Made by a program: the position numbers and the translations under genes. From Sphingomonas sp. BK235 (GTDB taxonomy: Bacteria; Pseudomonadota; Alphaproteobacteria; Sphingomonadales; Sphingomonadaceae), in the NCBI RefSeq assembly GCF_004345855.1, contig NZ_SLXN01000012.1:1-64000 (forward strand): 64,000 nucleotides of DNA, read 5' to 3'. A model generated the notes under the pieces. The model did no database searches. It was not told where the DNA came from and saw only the letters and a list, made by a program, of their open reading frames with translations. Shown here piece by piece: positions 19,401 through 28,897 of the stretch (its first letter is position 1; each line of letters opens with the position of its first letter).

Positions 19401-20719
19401 GCGGGGTGCCGCTCGCCGCGGCGCCCGCGCCCGAGGCGGCCGGTGCCACCGCGGCGATGCGCCCGACGCGGGTGCGCCACGTTGTGCTGTGGCTCACCGT
19501 GCTGGCCTATATGATCACCTATATGGACCGCGTCGTGATCTCGGTGACCGGTCCGATGATCCAGCAGGAATATGGTATCGGCGACCGCGCCTGGGGCTGG
19601 GTGCTGGGCGTGTTCCAGATCGGCTATGCCTTGTTCCAGATCCCGGGCGGCTGGCTCGGCGACCGCTTCGGCCCGCGCCGCGTGCTCACCGCGGTGGTGG
19701 TGTGGTGGTCGAGCTTCACCGCGCTGACCACCGCGACGTGGAGCACGGGCTCGCTGATCGCGTGCCGTTTCCTGTTCGGCTGCGGCGAGGCGGGCGCCTT
19801 CCCCAACGCGACGCGCTCGCTCAGCCGCTGGATGCTGCCCTCCGAGCGCGGCTTCGCGCAGGGGGTGACGCACGCGGGCGCGCGGCTCGGCGCGGCGCTG
19901 ACGCCGCTGCTGGTGGTGTGGCTGATGATCCACTTCGGCTGGCGCGCGCCGTTCCTGATCTTCGCCGGGCTGGGGCTGCTGTGGGCGGCGGTGTGGTATC
20001 GCTACTATCGCGACCGGCCGCAGGACCATGCCGGCACCAACGCGGCCGAGCGCGAGATGATCGCCGCGGCGCTGGCCGCCCAGACCAGCGGCGCGACCGC
20101 GCGCGTGCCGTGGCGCCACCTGCTCGCGCAGCCGCAGCTCTGGCTGATCTCGGCGATGTATTTCTGCTACGCCTATTCGATCAACATCTTCCTGACGTGG
20201 TTCCCGAAGTATCTCGGCGAGGTGCGCGATTTCGAGCTGGCGCGGATGGGGCTGTTCGCCAGCCTGCCGCTGATGGCGGGCGTGATCGGCGACGTGGCGG
20301 GGGGCTGGGTGTCCGACCATCTGCTGCGCCGCACCGGCCGAGTCACCTGGGCGCGGCGCGCGGTGGCGGTGGCGGGCTTCGCGCTCGCCGCGGTGGCGAT
20401 CCCCGCGGGCGTGCTGAGCGACTCGCCGCTGGTGAGCGTCGCCTGGTTCGCGCTCGCGGTGTTCGGGCTGGAGCTGACGGTGGGGGTCTCCTGGGCGCTG
20501 ACGCTCGACGTCGGCGGGGTCTATGCCGGTTCGGTGTCGGCGGTGATGAACACGTTCGGCAATATCGGCGGCGCGCTGGCCGCGGTGATCACCGGCTATA
20601 TCCTGCACTGGAGCGGGTGGAACGCCGCGATGTACGTGCTCGCCGCGCTGTCGGCGCTGGGCGGGCTGCTGTACCTGCGGATCGACGCGGCGCGGCTGCT
20701 CTACCGCGCCGCCGATTGA
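19397..20719 (+). CDS. MFS transporter, anion:cation symporter type
   Basis: 440 residues with about 12 transmembrane segments. TM1 carries YMDRVVIS and the loop between TM2 and TM3 has GDRFGPRR, the MFS signature. The overall pattern (PGGWLGDRFG, LFGCGEAGAFPNATR) matches the ACS family, whose members import hexuronates, tartrate, phthalate and other organic acids with protons. It is translationally coupled to the amidohydrolase and probably takes up its product. Confidence 0.9.
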   Translation: MSGVPLAAAPAPEAAGATAAMRPTRVRHVVLWLTVLAYMITYMDRVVISVTGPMIQQEYGIGDRAWGWVLGVFQIGYALFQIPGGWLGDRFGPRRVLTAVVVWWSSFTALTTATWSTGSLIACRFLFGCGEAGAFPNATRSLSRWMLPSERGFAQGVTHAGARLGAALTPLLVVWLMIHFGWRAPFLIFAGLGLLWAAVWYRYYRDRPQDHAGTNAAEREMIAAALAAQTSGATARVPWRHLLAQPQLWLISAMYFCYAYSINIFLTWFPKYLGEVRDFELARMGLFASLPLMAGVIGDVAGGWVSDHLLRRTGRVTWARRAVAVAGFALAAVAIPAGVLSDSPLVSVAWFALAVFGLELTVGVSWALTLDVGGVYAGSVSAVMNTFGNIGGALAAVITGYILHWSGWNAAMYVLAALSALGGLLYLRIDAARLLYRAAD

Positions 20720-20744
20720 GCCGCGCCGCGCGGGCTCAGTCGGC
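20711..20744. terminator. Hairpin spanning convergent stop codons
   Basis: Arms GCCGATTGAGCC (20711-20722) and GGCTCAGTCGGC (20733-20744) pair with one mismatch and cover the stops of the MFS gene and the regulator gene. No T-run follows. It is comparable to the hairpin at 8124-8158. Confidence 0.45.
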
Positions 20745-21470
20745 GCCGGGGGCGCTCTTGTAGGCGCGCGAGCGTTGCTCGCGCCGCGCGCGCCGCCGCG
20801 CTTCCTGGATGCTCGAGGCGCCATTGTCGAAATGCGCCTCCATCAGCCGCGCGATCGCGGCGACGTCGCGCGCGCGGAAGGCACGCTCGATCTCGACATG
20901 CTCCTCGAACGCCTCGGCCCAGCGCGCGTGGTCGAGCGTGCTGACGTGGCGCGCGCGCTCGGCGCGCGGCAGCAGCAGCCGCCACGCCAGGATCAGCGAG
21001 GCATTGCCGGAGGATTCGACGATATGCTCGTGGATCAGCCGGTTGGCCTCGAGATAGCGCGGACGGTCGCGCACCGCGAAATAATGCGCGAGATCGTCCT
21101 GCAGCTCGGACAGGACCTCGACGTCCTCGGGCTTCATCCGCTCGCACGCCAGCCGCGCCGCGAGCGACTCGAGCGCGCCGAGCACGCTGAACACGTCGGA
21201 CGCGGCCTGTTCGTCGAGCTGACTGACCTGCACCGTGCGGTTGGGCAGCAGCGTCACCAGACCCTCGGCCGCGAGCGTCCGCAGCGCCTCGCGCACGGGG
21301 GTGCGCGACGTGCCGAACTGCTCGCTGAGCGCGACCTCGCGCAGCGGCTCGCCGGGCGCGAGCTCGCCCGACAGGATCATCCGCCGCAGCAACGTCACCG
21401 CCTCCTGGTGGCGGTCCCCCTTGCGGGCGGGCGCGCGGGTGTCGGGGGCGACAGAGGAAGCGTCGGACAT
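20736..21470 (-). CDS. GntR-family (FCD subgroup) transcriptional regulator
   Basis: 244 residues. The N-terminal winged helix has the GntR pattern (EALRTLAAEGLVTLLPNRTVQVS), and the C-terminal all-helical FCD domain contains the usual ANRLIHEHIV and HVEIERAFRARD stretches that hold the effector or metal. It is convergent with the MFS gene and upstream of the second PQQ dehydrogenase gene on the same strand. Its start codon overlaps a copy of the CATTGCATGC motif, which suggests autoregulation. It is the likely controller of the cluster. Confidence 0.9.
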   Translation of the reverse strand: MSDASSVAPDTRAPARKGDRHQEAVTLLRRMILSGELAPGEPLREVALSEQFGTSRTPVREALRTLAAEGLVTLLPNRTVQVSQLDEQAASDVFSVLGALESLAARLACERMKPEDVEVLSELQDDLAHYFAVRDRPRYLEANRLIHEHIVESSGNASLILAWRLLLPRAERARHVSTLDHARWAEAFEEHVEIERAFRARDVAAIARLMEAHFDNGASSIQEARRRARREQRSRAYKSAPGAD

Positions 21471-21477
21471 TGCATGC
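21468..21477. promoter_or_regulatory. CATTGCATGC motif at the regulator start codon
   Basis: Exact ten-base match to 17998-18007. Being at the translation start, it could block either initiation or elongation of transcription of the regulator gene. Confidence 0.35.
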
Positions 21478-21562
21478 TCATACCCGAGCGTGTCGACAAC
21501 GGCAAACGCGTGTACGCCAGCGATGCCTTGATCTCGCTCTATCGGCGGCGGGCGACGGGCGC

Positions 21563-23728
21563 TCAGCGCGGCAGCGCATAGGCGACCACCGACCCGCCCG
21601 GCCGGCGCTTGCGGTCCTTGCCGCCGCCCGCGGCGATCGCGACGAACTGGCGCCCGTTCACCGCATAGGTGGCGGGCGTCGCCAGCCCGGCGGCGGGCAG
21701 CTCGGTCGACCAGAGCAGCCGGCCGTCGCGCTTGTCGAAGGCGCGGAAGCGGCGGTCGTAGACGGTCGCCGCGATGAACAGCAGCCCGCCTTTGGTCACC
21801 ACCGCGCCGCCGTAATTCTCGCTGCCGGTCTCCTCCGGCCCGAGCTCGGGATAGCGGCCGAGCGGGCGGCGCCATACCCAGCGTCCGGTGTTGACGTCGA
21901 GCGCGGACAGCGTCCCCCAGGGCGGGGTCAGCGCGGGATAACCGTCCGGGTCGAGCAGGCGGTGATAGCCGTCGAACACGTACGGCTCGTCGAAGGTCGC
22001 GAGCGCGGCCGCGGCGGCGGGCGCCGCCTCGTTGCCGCGCGGGGCGGGCGGGGGAGCGTCGCCGCGCAGATAGCCGACCAGCTCGGCCACCTGCGCGCGC
22101 GACAGCGTGCCGCCGAAGCCGGGCATCCGCCCGCCGCCGCGGGTGATCTGGCGATCGAGCTGGTCCGCGCTGAGCCGCGCCGCGACGTCGCGCAGCCCGG
22201 GCACCTGCGGCGGGTCGCCGGCGCGGTCGACGCCGTGGCACGCGGCGCAGTGGTTGGCGTAGAGCGCGGCGCCCCCGCCGCCCGCGACGCGCGCGGGGCG
22301 CGGCTTGAGCCGCAGCGTCCAGGCCATCTCGTTGGCGTTGACGTAGAGCAGCCCGGTCTCGGGATCATAGGCCGCGCCGCCCCATTCGGCGCCGCCGTCC
22401 ATGCCGGGCAGCAACACCGTGCCCTGCAGGCTGGGCGGATCGAACGGGCCGCGGTTGCGCAGCGTGGCCAGCGTCGCGGTGACCGCGCGATGCGCCGCCG
22501 GGGTGCGCCGCGTCACGTCCGCCGGGGTGAGCCGCTGGCGCGCGAAGGGGGCGATACCGGTCGGCATCGGCTGGGTCGGCCAGGCGTGCTCGCCGGGCAT
22601 GTCGCTGGGCGGCACGGGCCGCTCCTCGATCGGGAAGAGCGGGCGTCCGTCGCGCCGGTCGAACACATAGACCAGCCCCGATTTGGTCGTCTGCGCGATC
22701 GCGGGCACGCCGCGCACCGTGACCAGCGTGGGCTGCGCGGGAAAGTCGCGGTCCCACAGATCGTGGTGGACGCTCTGGAAGTGCCAGCGCCGTCGTCCGG
22801 TGCGCGCGTCGAGCGCGACCAGGCTGTTGGCGAAGAGATTGGCCCCCGTGCGGGTCGGCCCGTAGAAATCGCGGTCGCCCATCCCGCTCGACGCCACCGG
22901 CAGGAAGACCAGCCCGCGCGCGACGTCGACGGTCAGCCCGGCCCAGACATTGGCGCCGATCTCGGTCTTCCAGGCGTCGCGCGGCCAGGTCTCCGCACCG
23001 GCTTCGCCCGGGTGCGGGATGGTGTGGAAGGTCCAGCGGATCGCGCCGGTGCGCACGTCGAAGGCGCGGACGTCACCCGGCGTGTGGCCGGTCGATCCCA
23101 TGATGATGAGATCCTCGAACACCGCGCCGGGGGTGACATTGTTGACGGTCAGCCGCTCGAGCGGTCGACCGAAGCCCTCGCGCAGGTCGACGCGCCCGGC
23201 GCGTCCGAAGCGCGGGTCGGGGCGGCCGGTGTCGGCGTCGACCGAGATCAGCTCCTGGCCGAACGTGAACAGGATGCGCCGCGCGCCCGCGCCGCTCCAA
23301 TAAGAGACGCCGCGCAGCCGCTGGCGCGTCGCGACCGGGGTCACGGCGGGATCATAGCTCCAGCGCTCGCGCCCGGTGGCGGCGTCGAGCGCGACCAGCC
23401 GCCCCTTGGGGGTGACGAGATACATCCACCCCGCGATCACCAGCGGGTTGCTCTGCATGTCCGACTGCGAGGCGCCCTCGCCGAAGGCGTCGCCGCTGTC
23501 ATATTCCCAGACCTTGACCAGCCGCGCGACGTTGCGCGTGTCGATCTGGTCGAGCGTGGAGAAGTGCGTCGCGCCGGGGTTGCCGTGATAATAAGGCCAA
23601 TCGTCGCCCGAATATGTCGCATCCGCGCCGTCGCGCTCTGCTTGGCGGGGGGCGGCGCCGGTGCCGAGCAGCAGCGCACCCGCGAGCGCGACCGACGCGG
23701 CGATGCGCCGAGACCTTGCCGATGCCAT
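21563..23728 (-). CDS. PQQ-dependent dehydrogenase with a cytochrome c domain inserted in the propeller
   Basis: 721 residues with a signal peptide. PQQ propeller repeats surround residues ~485-575, which form a cytochrome c domain with heme motif CAACHG near residue 495 and a likely distal Met in GGRMPGFGG. The propeller resumes afterwards (PPWGTLSALDVNTGRWVW ... QFVAIAAGGG). This inserted arrangement occurs in glucose- and alcohol-type quinoproteins. It differs from the neighbouring dehydrogenase, whose heme domain is C-terminal. It is transcribed in the same direction as the regulator but 92 bp downstream of nothing else, so it probably has its own promoter. Confidence 0.9.
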   Translation of the reverse strand: MASARSRRIAASVALAGALLLGTGAAPRQAERDGADATYSGDDWPYYHGNPGATHFSTLDQIDTRNVARLVKVWEYDSGDAFGEGASQSDMQSNPLVIAGWMYLVTPKGRLVALDAATGRERWSYDPAVTPVATRQRLRGVSYWSGAGARRILFTFGQELISVDADTGRPDPRFGRAGRVDLREGFGRPLERLTVNNVTPGAVFEDLIIMGSTGHTPGDVRAFDVRTGAIRWTFHTIPHPGEAGAETWPRDAWKTEIGANVWAGLTVDVARGLVFLPVASSGMGDRDFYGPTRTGANLFANSLVALDARTGRRRWHFQSVHHDLWDRDFPAQPTLVTVRGVPAIAQTTKSGLVYVFDRRDGRPLFPIEERPVPPSDMPGEHAWPTQPMPTGIAPFARQRLTPADVTRRTPAAHRAVTATLATLRNRGPFDPPSLQGTVLLPGMDGGAEWGGAAYDPETGLLYVNANEMAWTLRLKPRPARVAGGGGAALYANHCAACHGVDRAGDPPQVPGLRDVAARLSADQLDRQITRGGGRMPGFGGTLSRAQVAELVGYLRGDAPPPAPRGNEAAPAAAAALATFDEPYVFDGYHRLLDPDGYPALTPPWGTLSALDVNTGRWVWRRPLGRYPELGPEETGSENYGGAVVTKGGLLFIAATVYDRRFRAFDKRDGRLLWSTELPAAGLATPATYAVNGRQFVAIAAGGGKDRKRRPGGSVVAYALPR

Positions 23729-24001
23729 ATGTCCTCCCCTCCGGCGCCGCGTCGCGCTCCGCCGGTGAGCCTATCGTCTGATTCACGTCGGTTGAACCGT
23801 GCTCCCGCGTCCGCACGAGCACGCGCTGGTGCGAACCGGGTGGAGCACACCCTAGCGGCGTCGCGCGACGAAAAGCGACCGCTATATGCCAGCTATACGA
23901 GGTTTCGCGGAATCGATCTCGTATTGCTACGATCCGTGCGCCTAATCGGCCGCCCTTGAAGGCATCCTCGCGGGAGGGTGCCCCTTCGAGGGGTGACAAG
24001 A

Positions 24002-24877
24002 ATGACGTTCGTCCTCGCGCTCGCGCTCGGCGCCGCGCTCTGTCTGCCGATCGCCGCGCACGCGCAGGCGTTGGCCGAGGATCAGGCTGGGTCGCACGAG
24101 GCCGCCGCGCCCGCGCCGATCACGGTCAGCGGCGCCGCCACGATCGCGTCCGACTATCGCTTCCGCGGCGTGTCGCAGAGCGACCGGCAGATGGCGGTGC
24201 AGGGCGGGATCACCGTCGCGCACGGGAGCGGCCTCTACGTCGGCGCCTGGGCGTCGAACCTGGCGGGCTGGGGCACGTTCGGCGGCGCCAACATGGAGCT
24301 CGACCTGATCGGCGGCTACAAGGCCAAGCTCGCCGACAACGCCACGCTCGACATCGGGCTGACCTGGTACATGTACCCCGGCGGCGCCGACAAGACCGAC
24401 TTCGCCGAGCCCTATGTCAAGCTGAGCGGCACCGCCGGCGCGGCGATGCTGACCGCCGGCGCGGCCTATGCGTCGAAGCAGCAGGCGATCGGGCGCTGGT
24501 ACCGCACCGGCGCCGACGCCGCGGCGGGCGTCTACACCGACGCCGGCGCCAAGGACGACAACCTCTATCTGTGGGGCGACGGCGCGCTGGCGCTCGCCGG
24601 CACGCCGCTCACCGCCAAGGCGCATATCGGCCATAGCTGGGGGCAGGACGGGCTCGGCCCCAACGCCACCGCGGTGGCGCCGACCGGTTCCTACTGGGAC
24701 TGGTCGCTCGGCGCCGACGCGACCTGGCGCAACCTGACCCTCGGCCTGAGCTACGTCGACACTGACCTGTCGGATCGGTCGTCGGCCTATCTGCGGCCGA
24801 GCTTCAGCAAGGGGCAGGACGGCACCGGCAGCATCGCCGGCGGCACCGTGCTGGCCTCGCTGACCGCCGCCTTCTGA
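24002..24877 (+). CDS. TorF-family putative porin
   Basis: 291 residues from the ATG at 24002, preceded by GAGGGG. A signal peptide ends at AHAQA. The mature protein has the start ASDYRFRGVSQSDRQMAVQGGITV typical of the TIGR02001/TorF family and alternating beta strands ending in a terminal Phe, so it should be an outer-membrane beta-barrel. It lies 15 bp before a short membrane peptide and kdpFABC, which suggests it serves ion passage in the same operon. Confidence 0.85.
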   Translation: MTFVLALALGAALCLPIAAHAQALAEDQAGSHEAAAPAPITVSGAATIASDYRFRGVSQSDRQMAVQGGITVAHGSGLYVGAWASNLAGWGTFGGANMELDLIGGYKAKLADNATLDIGLTWYMYPGGADKTDFAEPYVKLSGTAGAAMLTAGAAYASKQQAIGRWYRTGADAAAGVYTDAGAKDDNLYLWGDGALALAGTPLTAKAHIGHSWGQDGLGPNATAVAPTGSYWDWSLGADATWRNLTLGLSYVDTDLSDRSSAYLRPSFSKGQDGTGSIAGGTVLASLTAAF

Positions 24878-24892
24878 CACGGGAGAGATGGG

Positions 24893-24976
24893 ATGCAGGA
24901 CCTGCTCTGGGTCGCGATCATGGTCGGGCTGGTGGCGCTGACGCTCGCCTATGTCCGCCTGTGCGACAATAGCTGA
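24893..24976 (+). CDS. 27-residue membrane peptide upstream of kdpF
   Basis: Starts MQDLLWVAIMVGLVALTLAY and ends in a short polar tail. It has one transmembrane segment and GGGAGAG-type bases before the ATG. It lies between the porin gene and kdpF, 11 bp from the latter. Similar tiny proteins precede kdpF in several alphaproteobacteria. It could stabilise the Kdp complex as KdpF does, but that is inference. Confidence 0.65.
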   Translation: MQDLLWVAIMVGLVALTLAYVRLCDNS

Positions 24977-24987
24977 GGAGACGCGAC

Positions 24988-25077
24988 ATGACGCTCGACC
25001 TCTGGCTGGCGGCGCTCACCGCGCTCGGCCTCCTCGTCTATCTGGTGGCGGTGCTGCTCCGCCCCGAACGCTTCTGA
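24988..25077 (+). CDS. kdpF: K(+)-transporting ATPase small subunit KdpF
   Basis: 29 residues: one transmembrane helix ending in the typical RPERF. Preceded by GAGGAGA. KdpF stabilises the KdpABC complex in the membrane. kdpA starts 13 bp downstream. Confidence 0.85.
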   Translation: MTLDLWLAALTALGLLVYLVAVLLRPERF

Positions 25078-25090
25078 AGGAGGCGGTGCC

Positions 25091-26794
25091 ATGACATTTC
25101 AGGGCTGGTTCCTGATCCTCGCCTTCACCGGCGTGCTGCTCGCGCTGACCAAGCCGGTCGGCCTGTGGCTGTTCGCGCTGTACGAGGGGCGGCGCACGCC
25201 GCTCCACCGCGTGCTCGGCCCGATCGAGCGCGGCTTCTACGCGCTCGCCGGGGTCGACCCGGACGAGGAGCAGGGGTGGCGCCGCTACGCGCTCCACATG
25301 CTGCTGTTCAACGTCGCGCTGATGCTGTTCACCTATGCCGTGCTGCGGCTCCAGGCGGTGCTGCCGCTCAACCCGCAAGGGCTGGGCGCGGTGAGCGAGC
25401 ATCTCGCGTTCAACACCGCGATCAGCTTCACCAGCAACACCAACTGGCAGAGCTACGGCGGCGAGAGCACCATGTCGAACCTCAGCCAGATGCTGGGGCT
25501 GACGATCCACAACTTCCTGTCGGCGGCGACCGGCATCGCGCTCGCCTTCGCGCTGTTCCGCGGCTTCGCGCGGCGTGAGACGAGAACGATCGGCAACTTC
25601 TGGGCCGACGTCACCCGCATCACGCTCTACCTGCTGCTGCCGCTCTGCGTCGCGCTCGCGCTCTTCTACATCGTCAGCGGCGTGCCGCAGACGCTCGCGG
25701 GCGTCGTCGACGTGCAGACGCTGGAGGGCGCGCGCCAGTCGATCCTGCTCGGGCCGGTGGCCAGCCAGGAAGCGATCAAGATGCTCGGCACCAACGGCGG
25801 CGGCTTCTTCAACGCCAATTCGGCGCACCCGTTCGAGAACCCGACCGCGCTGACCAACTTCGTGCAGATGCTGTCGATCTTCCTGCTCGGCGCCGGGCTG
25901 ACCTGGACCTTCGGCAGAGCGGTGGGCAACACGCGCCAGGGCTGGGCGATCCTGGCGGCGATGCTGATCCTGTTCCTCGCCGGCGTGAGCGTGACCTATG
26001 CCGCCGAGGCGGCGGGCAACCCAATGCTCCACCAGCTCGGCGTCGCGGGCGGCAACATGGAGGGCAAGGAGGTGCGCTTCGGCATCGCCGCCTCCGCGCT
26101 GTTCTCGGTGATCACCACCGCGGCCTCGTGCGGCGCGGTCAACGCCATGCACGACAGCTTCACCGCGCTGGGCGGGATGATCCCACTGTTCAACATGCAG
26201 CTCGGCGAGGTCGTCGTCGGCGGCGTCGGCGCGGGGATCTACGGCTTCCTGCTGTTCGCGATCCTCGCGGTGTTCGTCGCCGGGCTGATGGTCGGGCGCA
26301 CGCCCGAATATGTCGGCAAGAAGATCGAGAGCCGCGAGGTGAAGCTCGCGGTGCTGGCGATCGCGGTGCTGCCGCTCGTCATCCTCGGCCTCACCGCTCT
26401 GTCGTCGGTGCTGCAACAGGGCTTGGCGGGGCCGCTCAACAAGGGGCCGCACGGCTTCTCGGAGATCCTCTACGCCTTCACCAGCGCGGTGGCGAACAAC
26501 GGCTCCGCCTTCGCCGGGCTGACCGCGAACACGCCCTATTATAACGGGCTGCTCGGTGTCGCGATGTGGATCGGGCGGTTCTTCATCATCGTGCCGATGC
26601 TCGCGGTCGCGGGCAGCCTCGCCGCCAAGAAATACACGCCGGAGAGCGCGGGCTCGTTCCCGACCACCGGCGGCCTGTGGGTCGGGCTGCTCGTCGGCAT
26701 CATCCTGATCCTGGGCGGCCTCACCTTCCTGCCGAGCCTCGCGCTCGGTCCGATCGCCGATCATCTCGCGATGATCCGCGGCCAGCTGTTCTGA
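25091..26794 (+). CDS. kdpA: K(+)-transporting ATPase subunit KdpA
   Basis: The K+-binding, channel-like subunit, 567 residues with about ten transmembrane helices. Selectivity-filter-like loops are visible, for example SFTSNTNWQSYGGE, GTNGGGFFNANSAHPFENPT, TAASCGAVNAMHDSF and SAVANNGSAFAGL. Together with KdpB it takes up potassium at micromolar concentration. It is part of kdpFABC. Confidence 0.97.
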   Translation: MTFQGWFLILAFTGVLLALTKPVGLWLFALYEGRRTPLHRVLGPIERGFYALAGVDPDEEQGWRRYALHMLLFNVALMLFTYAVLRLQAVLPLNPQGLGAVSEHLAFNTAISFTSNTNWQSYGGESTMSNLSQMLGLTIHNFLSAATGIALAFALFRGFARRETRTIGNFWADVTRITLYLLLPLCVALALFYIVSGVPQTLAGVVDVQTLEGARQSILLGPVASQEAIKMLGTNGGGFFNANSAHPFENPTALTNFVQMLSIFLLGAGLTWTFGRAVGNTRQGWAILAAMLILFLAGVSVTYAAEAAGNPMLHQLGVAGGNMEGKEVRFGIAASALFSVITTAASCGAVNAMHDSFTALGGMIPLFNMQLGEVVVGGVGAGIYGFLLFAILAVFVAGLMVGRTPEYVGKKIESREVKLAVLAIAVLPLVILGLTALSSVLQQGLAGPLNKGPHGFSEILYAFTSAVANNGSAFAGLTANTPYYNGLLGVAMWIGRFFIIVPMLAVAGSLAAKKYTPESAGSFPTTGGLWVGLLVGIILILGGLTFLPSLALGPIADHLAMIRGQLF

Positions 26795-26807
26795 ACCGGG
26801 GGCCAAT

Positions 26808-28841
26808 ATGGCGAAGACCCAGACCAAGAGCCTGTTCACGGCCGACCTCGTCGTGCCCGCGATCACGGCAAGCTTCCTCAAGCTCAACCCGAAAGAGCTG
26901 ATCCGCAACCCGGTGATGTTCGTGACCGCCTGCGTGGCGACGCTGCTGACGGTGACGATCGGCATCGGCGGCGACGGGCTGACGCTCGCGTTCAAGGCGC
27001 AGCTCGTCGTGTGGCTGTGGCTGACGGTGCTGTTCGGCACCTTCGCCGAGGCGCTGGCGGAGGGGCGCGGCAAGGCGCAGGCGGCGAGCCTGCGCGCGAC
27101 CAAGGCCGAGCTCACCGCCAAGCGGCTGAAGGGCGACGGGCGCCAGTATGACAATGTCGCCGCCAGCCAGCTCAAGGTCGGCGACATGGTGCTGGTCGAG
27201 ACGAACGACCTGATACCCTCGGACGGCGAGGTCGTGTCCGGCGTCGCCTCGGTCAACGAGGCCGCGATCACGGGCGAGAGCGCGCCGGTGATCCGCGAGG
27301 CGGGCGGCGACCGCTCGGCGGTGACCGCGGGCACGCGCGTCATCTCGGACGAGATCCGCGTGAAGGTGACGGTGGAGCCGGGCAAGGGCTTCCTCGACCG
27401 CATGATCGCGCTGGTCGAGGGTGCCGAGCGGCAGAAGACGCCGAACGAGGTGGCGCTGACCGTGCTGCTGGTCGGGTTGACGATCATCTTCCTGATCGCG
27501 GTGGCGACGATCCCGGGCTTCGCCGCTTACACCGGCGGCCGCATCCCGGTGGCGATCCTCGCCGCGCTGCTGATCACGCTGATCCCGACGACGATCGCGG
27601 CGCTGCTCTCCGCGATCGGCATCGCGGGGATGGACCGGCTGGTGCGGTTCAACGTGCTCGCCAAGTCGGGCCGCGCGGTCGAGGCGGCGGGGGACGTGGA
27701 CGTGCTGCTGCTCGACAAGACCGGCACGATCACGATCGGCGACCGCCAGGCGAGCGAGTTCCGCAGCGTCGGCGGGGCCAGCGACGTCGAGCTGGCCGAG
27801 GCGGCGCTGCTCGCCAGCCTCGCCGACGAGACCCCGGAAGGCCGCTCGATCGTCGTGCTGGCGCGCGACACGTTCGGGCTGCGGCGGCCGATGCCCGCGG
27901 GCGCCGAGGTCATCCCCTTCACAGCGCAGACCCGCGTCTCGGGCGTGCGCATCGGCGACACGCTGATCCAGAAGGGCGCGGTCGACTCGATCCTGCGCGC
28001 CAACGCGGGCGCGGGCGAGACCGCCGCGGCGACCGAGTTGCGCCGCCTCACCGACGAGATCGCGCGCGCCGGCGGCACGCCGCTGGCGGTGGCGCGCGAC
28101 GGCCGCCTGCTCGGCGCGATCTTCCTCAAGGACGTGGTCAAGGCCGGGATCCGCGAGCGCTTCGGCGAGCTGCGCACCATGGGCATCCGCACCGTGATGA
28201 TCACCGGCGACAACCCGCTGACCGCCGCGGCGATCGCGGCCGAGGCGGGGGTGGACGACTTCCTCGCCCAGGCGACGCCCGAGGACAAATTGGCGCTGAT
28301 CCGCCAGGAGCAGACCGGCGGCAAGCTCGTGGCGATGTGCGGCGACGGCACCAACGACGCGCCCGCGCTGGCGCAGGCCGATGTCGGGGTGGCGATGAAC
28401 ACCGGCACGCAGGCGGCGCGCGAGGCGGGCAACATGGTCGACCTCGACAGCGATCCGACCAAGCTGATCGAGGTGGTCGGGCTCGGCAAGCAATTGCTGA
28501 TGACGCGCGGCGCGCTCACCACCTTCTCGGTGGCGAACGACGTGGCGAAATATTTCGCGATCATCCCGGCGATGTTCGTCGCGCTCTATCCGGGGCTCGG
28601 CGTGCTCAACGTGATGGGGCTGGCGACGCCGCAGTCGGCGATCCTCAGCGCGATCATCTTCAACGCGCTGATCATCCCGCTGCTGGTGCCGCTCGCGCTC
28701 AGGGGCGTGGCGTACAAGCCGATGGCGGCCGGGCCGCTGCTGGCGCGCAACCTCGCGGTCTACGGCCTCGGCGGCCTGCTCGCGCCGTTCGTCGGCATCA
28801 AGCTGATCGACGTGGTGGTCGGCGGTCTGGGGCTGGCGTGA
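26808..28841 (+). CDS. kdpB: K(+)-transporting P-type ATPase subunit KdpB
   Basis: 677 residues. It has the P-type phosphorylation site DKTGT near residue 305, the actuator motif TGESAPV, and the hinge motif GDGTNDAPAL. It hydrolyses ATP to drive K+ import through KdpA. The length is normal for the family. Confidence 0.97.
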   Translation: MAKTQTKSLFTADLVVPAITASFLKLNPKELIRNPVMFVTACVATLLTVTIGIGGDGLTLAFKAQLVVWLWLTVLFGTFAEALAEGRGKAQAASLRATKAELTAKRLKGDGRQYDNVAASQLKVGDMVLVETNDLIPSDGEVVSGVASVNEAAITGESAPVIREAGGDRSAVTAGTRVISDEIRVKVTVEPGKGFLDRMIALVEGAERQKTPNEVALTVLLVGLTIIFLIAVATIPGFAAYTGGRIPVAILAALLITLIPTTIAALLSAIGIAGMDRLVRFNVLAKSGRAVEAAGDVDVLLLDKTGTITIGDRQASEFRSVGGASDVELAEAALLASLADETPEGRSIVVLARDTFGLRRPMPAGAEVIPFTAQTRVSGVRIGDTLIQKGAVDSILRANAGAGETAAATELRRLTDEIARAGGTPLAVARDGRLLGAIFLKDVVKAGIRERFGELRTMGIRTVMITGDNPLTAAAIAAEAGVDDFLAQATPEDKLALIRQEQTGGKLVAMCGDGTNDAPALAQADVGVAMNTGTQAAREAGNMVDLDSDPTKLIEVVGLGKQLLMTRGALTTFSVANDVAKYFAIIPAMFVALYPGLGVLNVMGLATPQSAILSAIIFNALIIPLLVPLALRGVAYKPMAAGPLLARNLAVYGLGGLLAPFVGIKLIDVVVGGLGLA

Positions 28842-28897
28842 CCTCGGCCGCTCGCTCTCAGGATCGCTCCGCAGGCCGTCGAAAGGCTCATCCTGCT

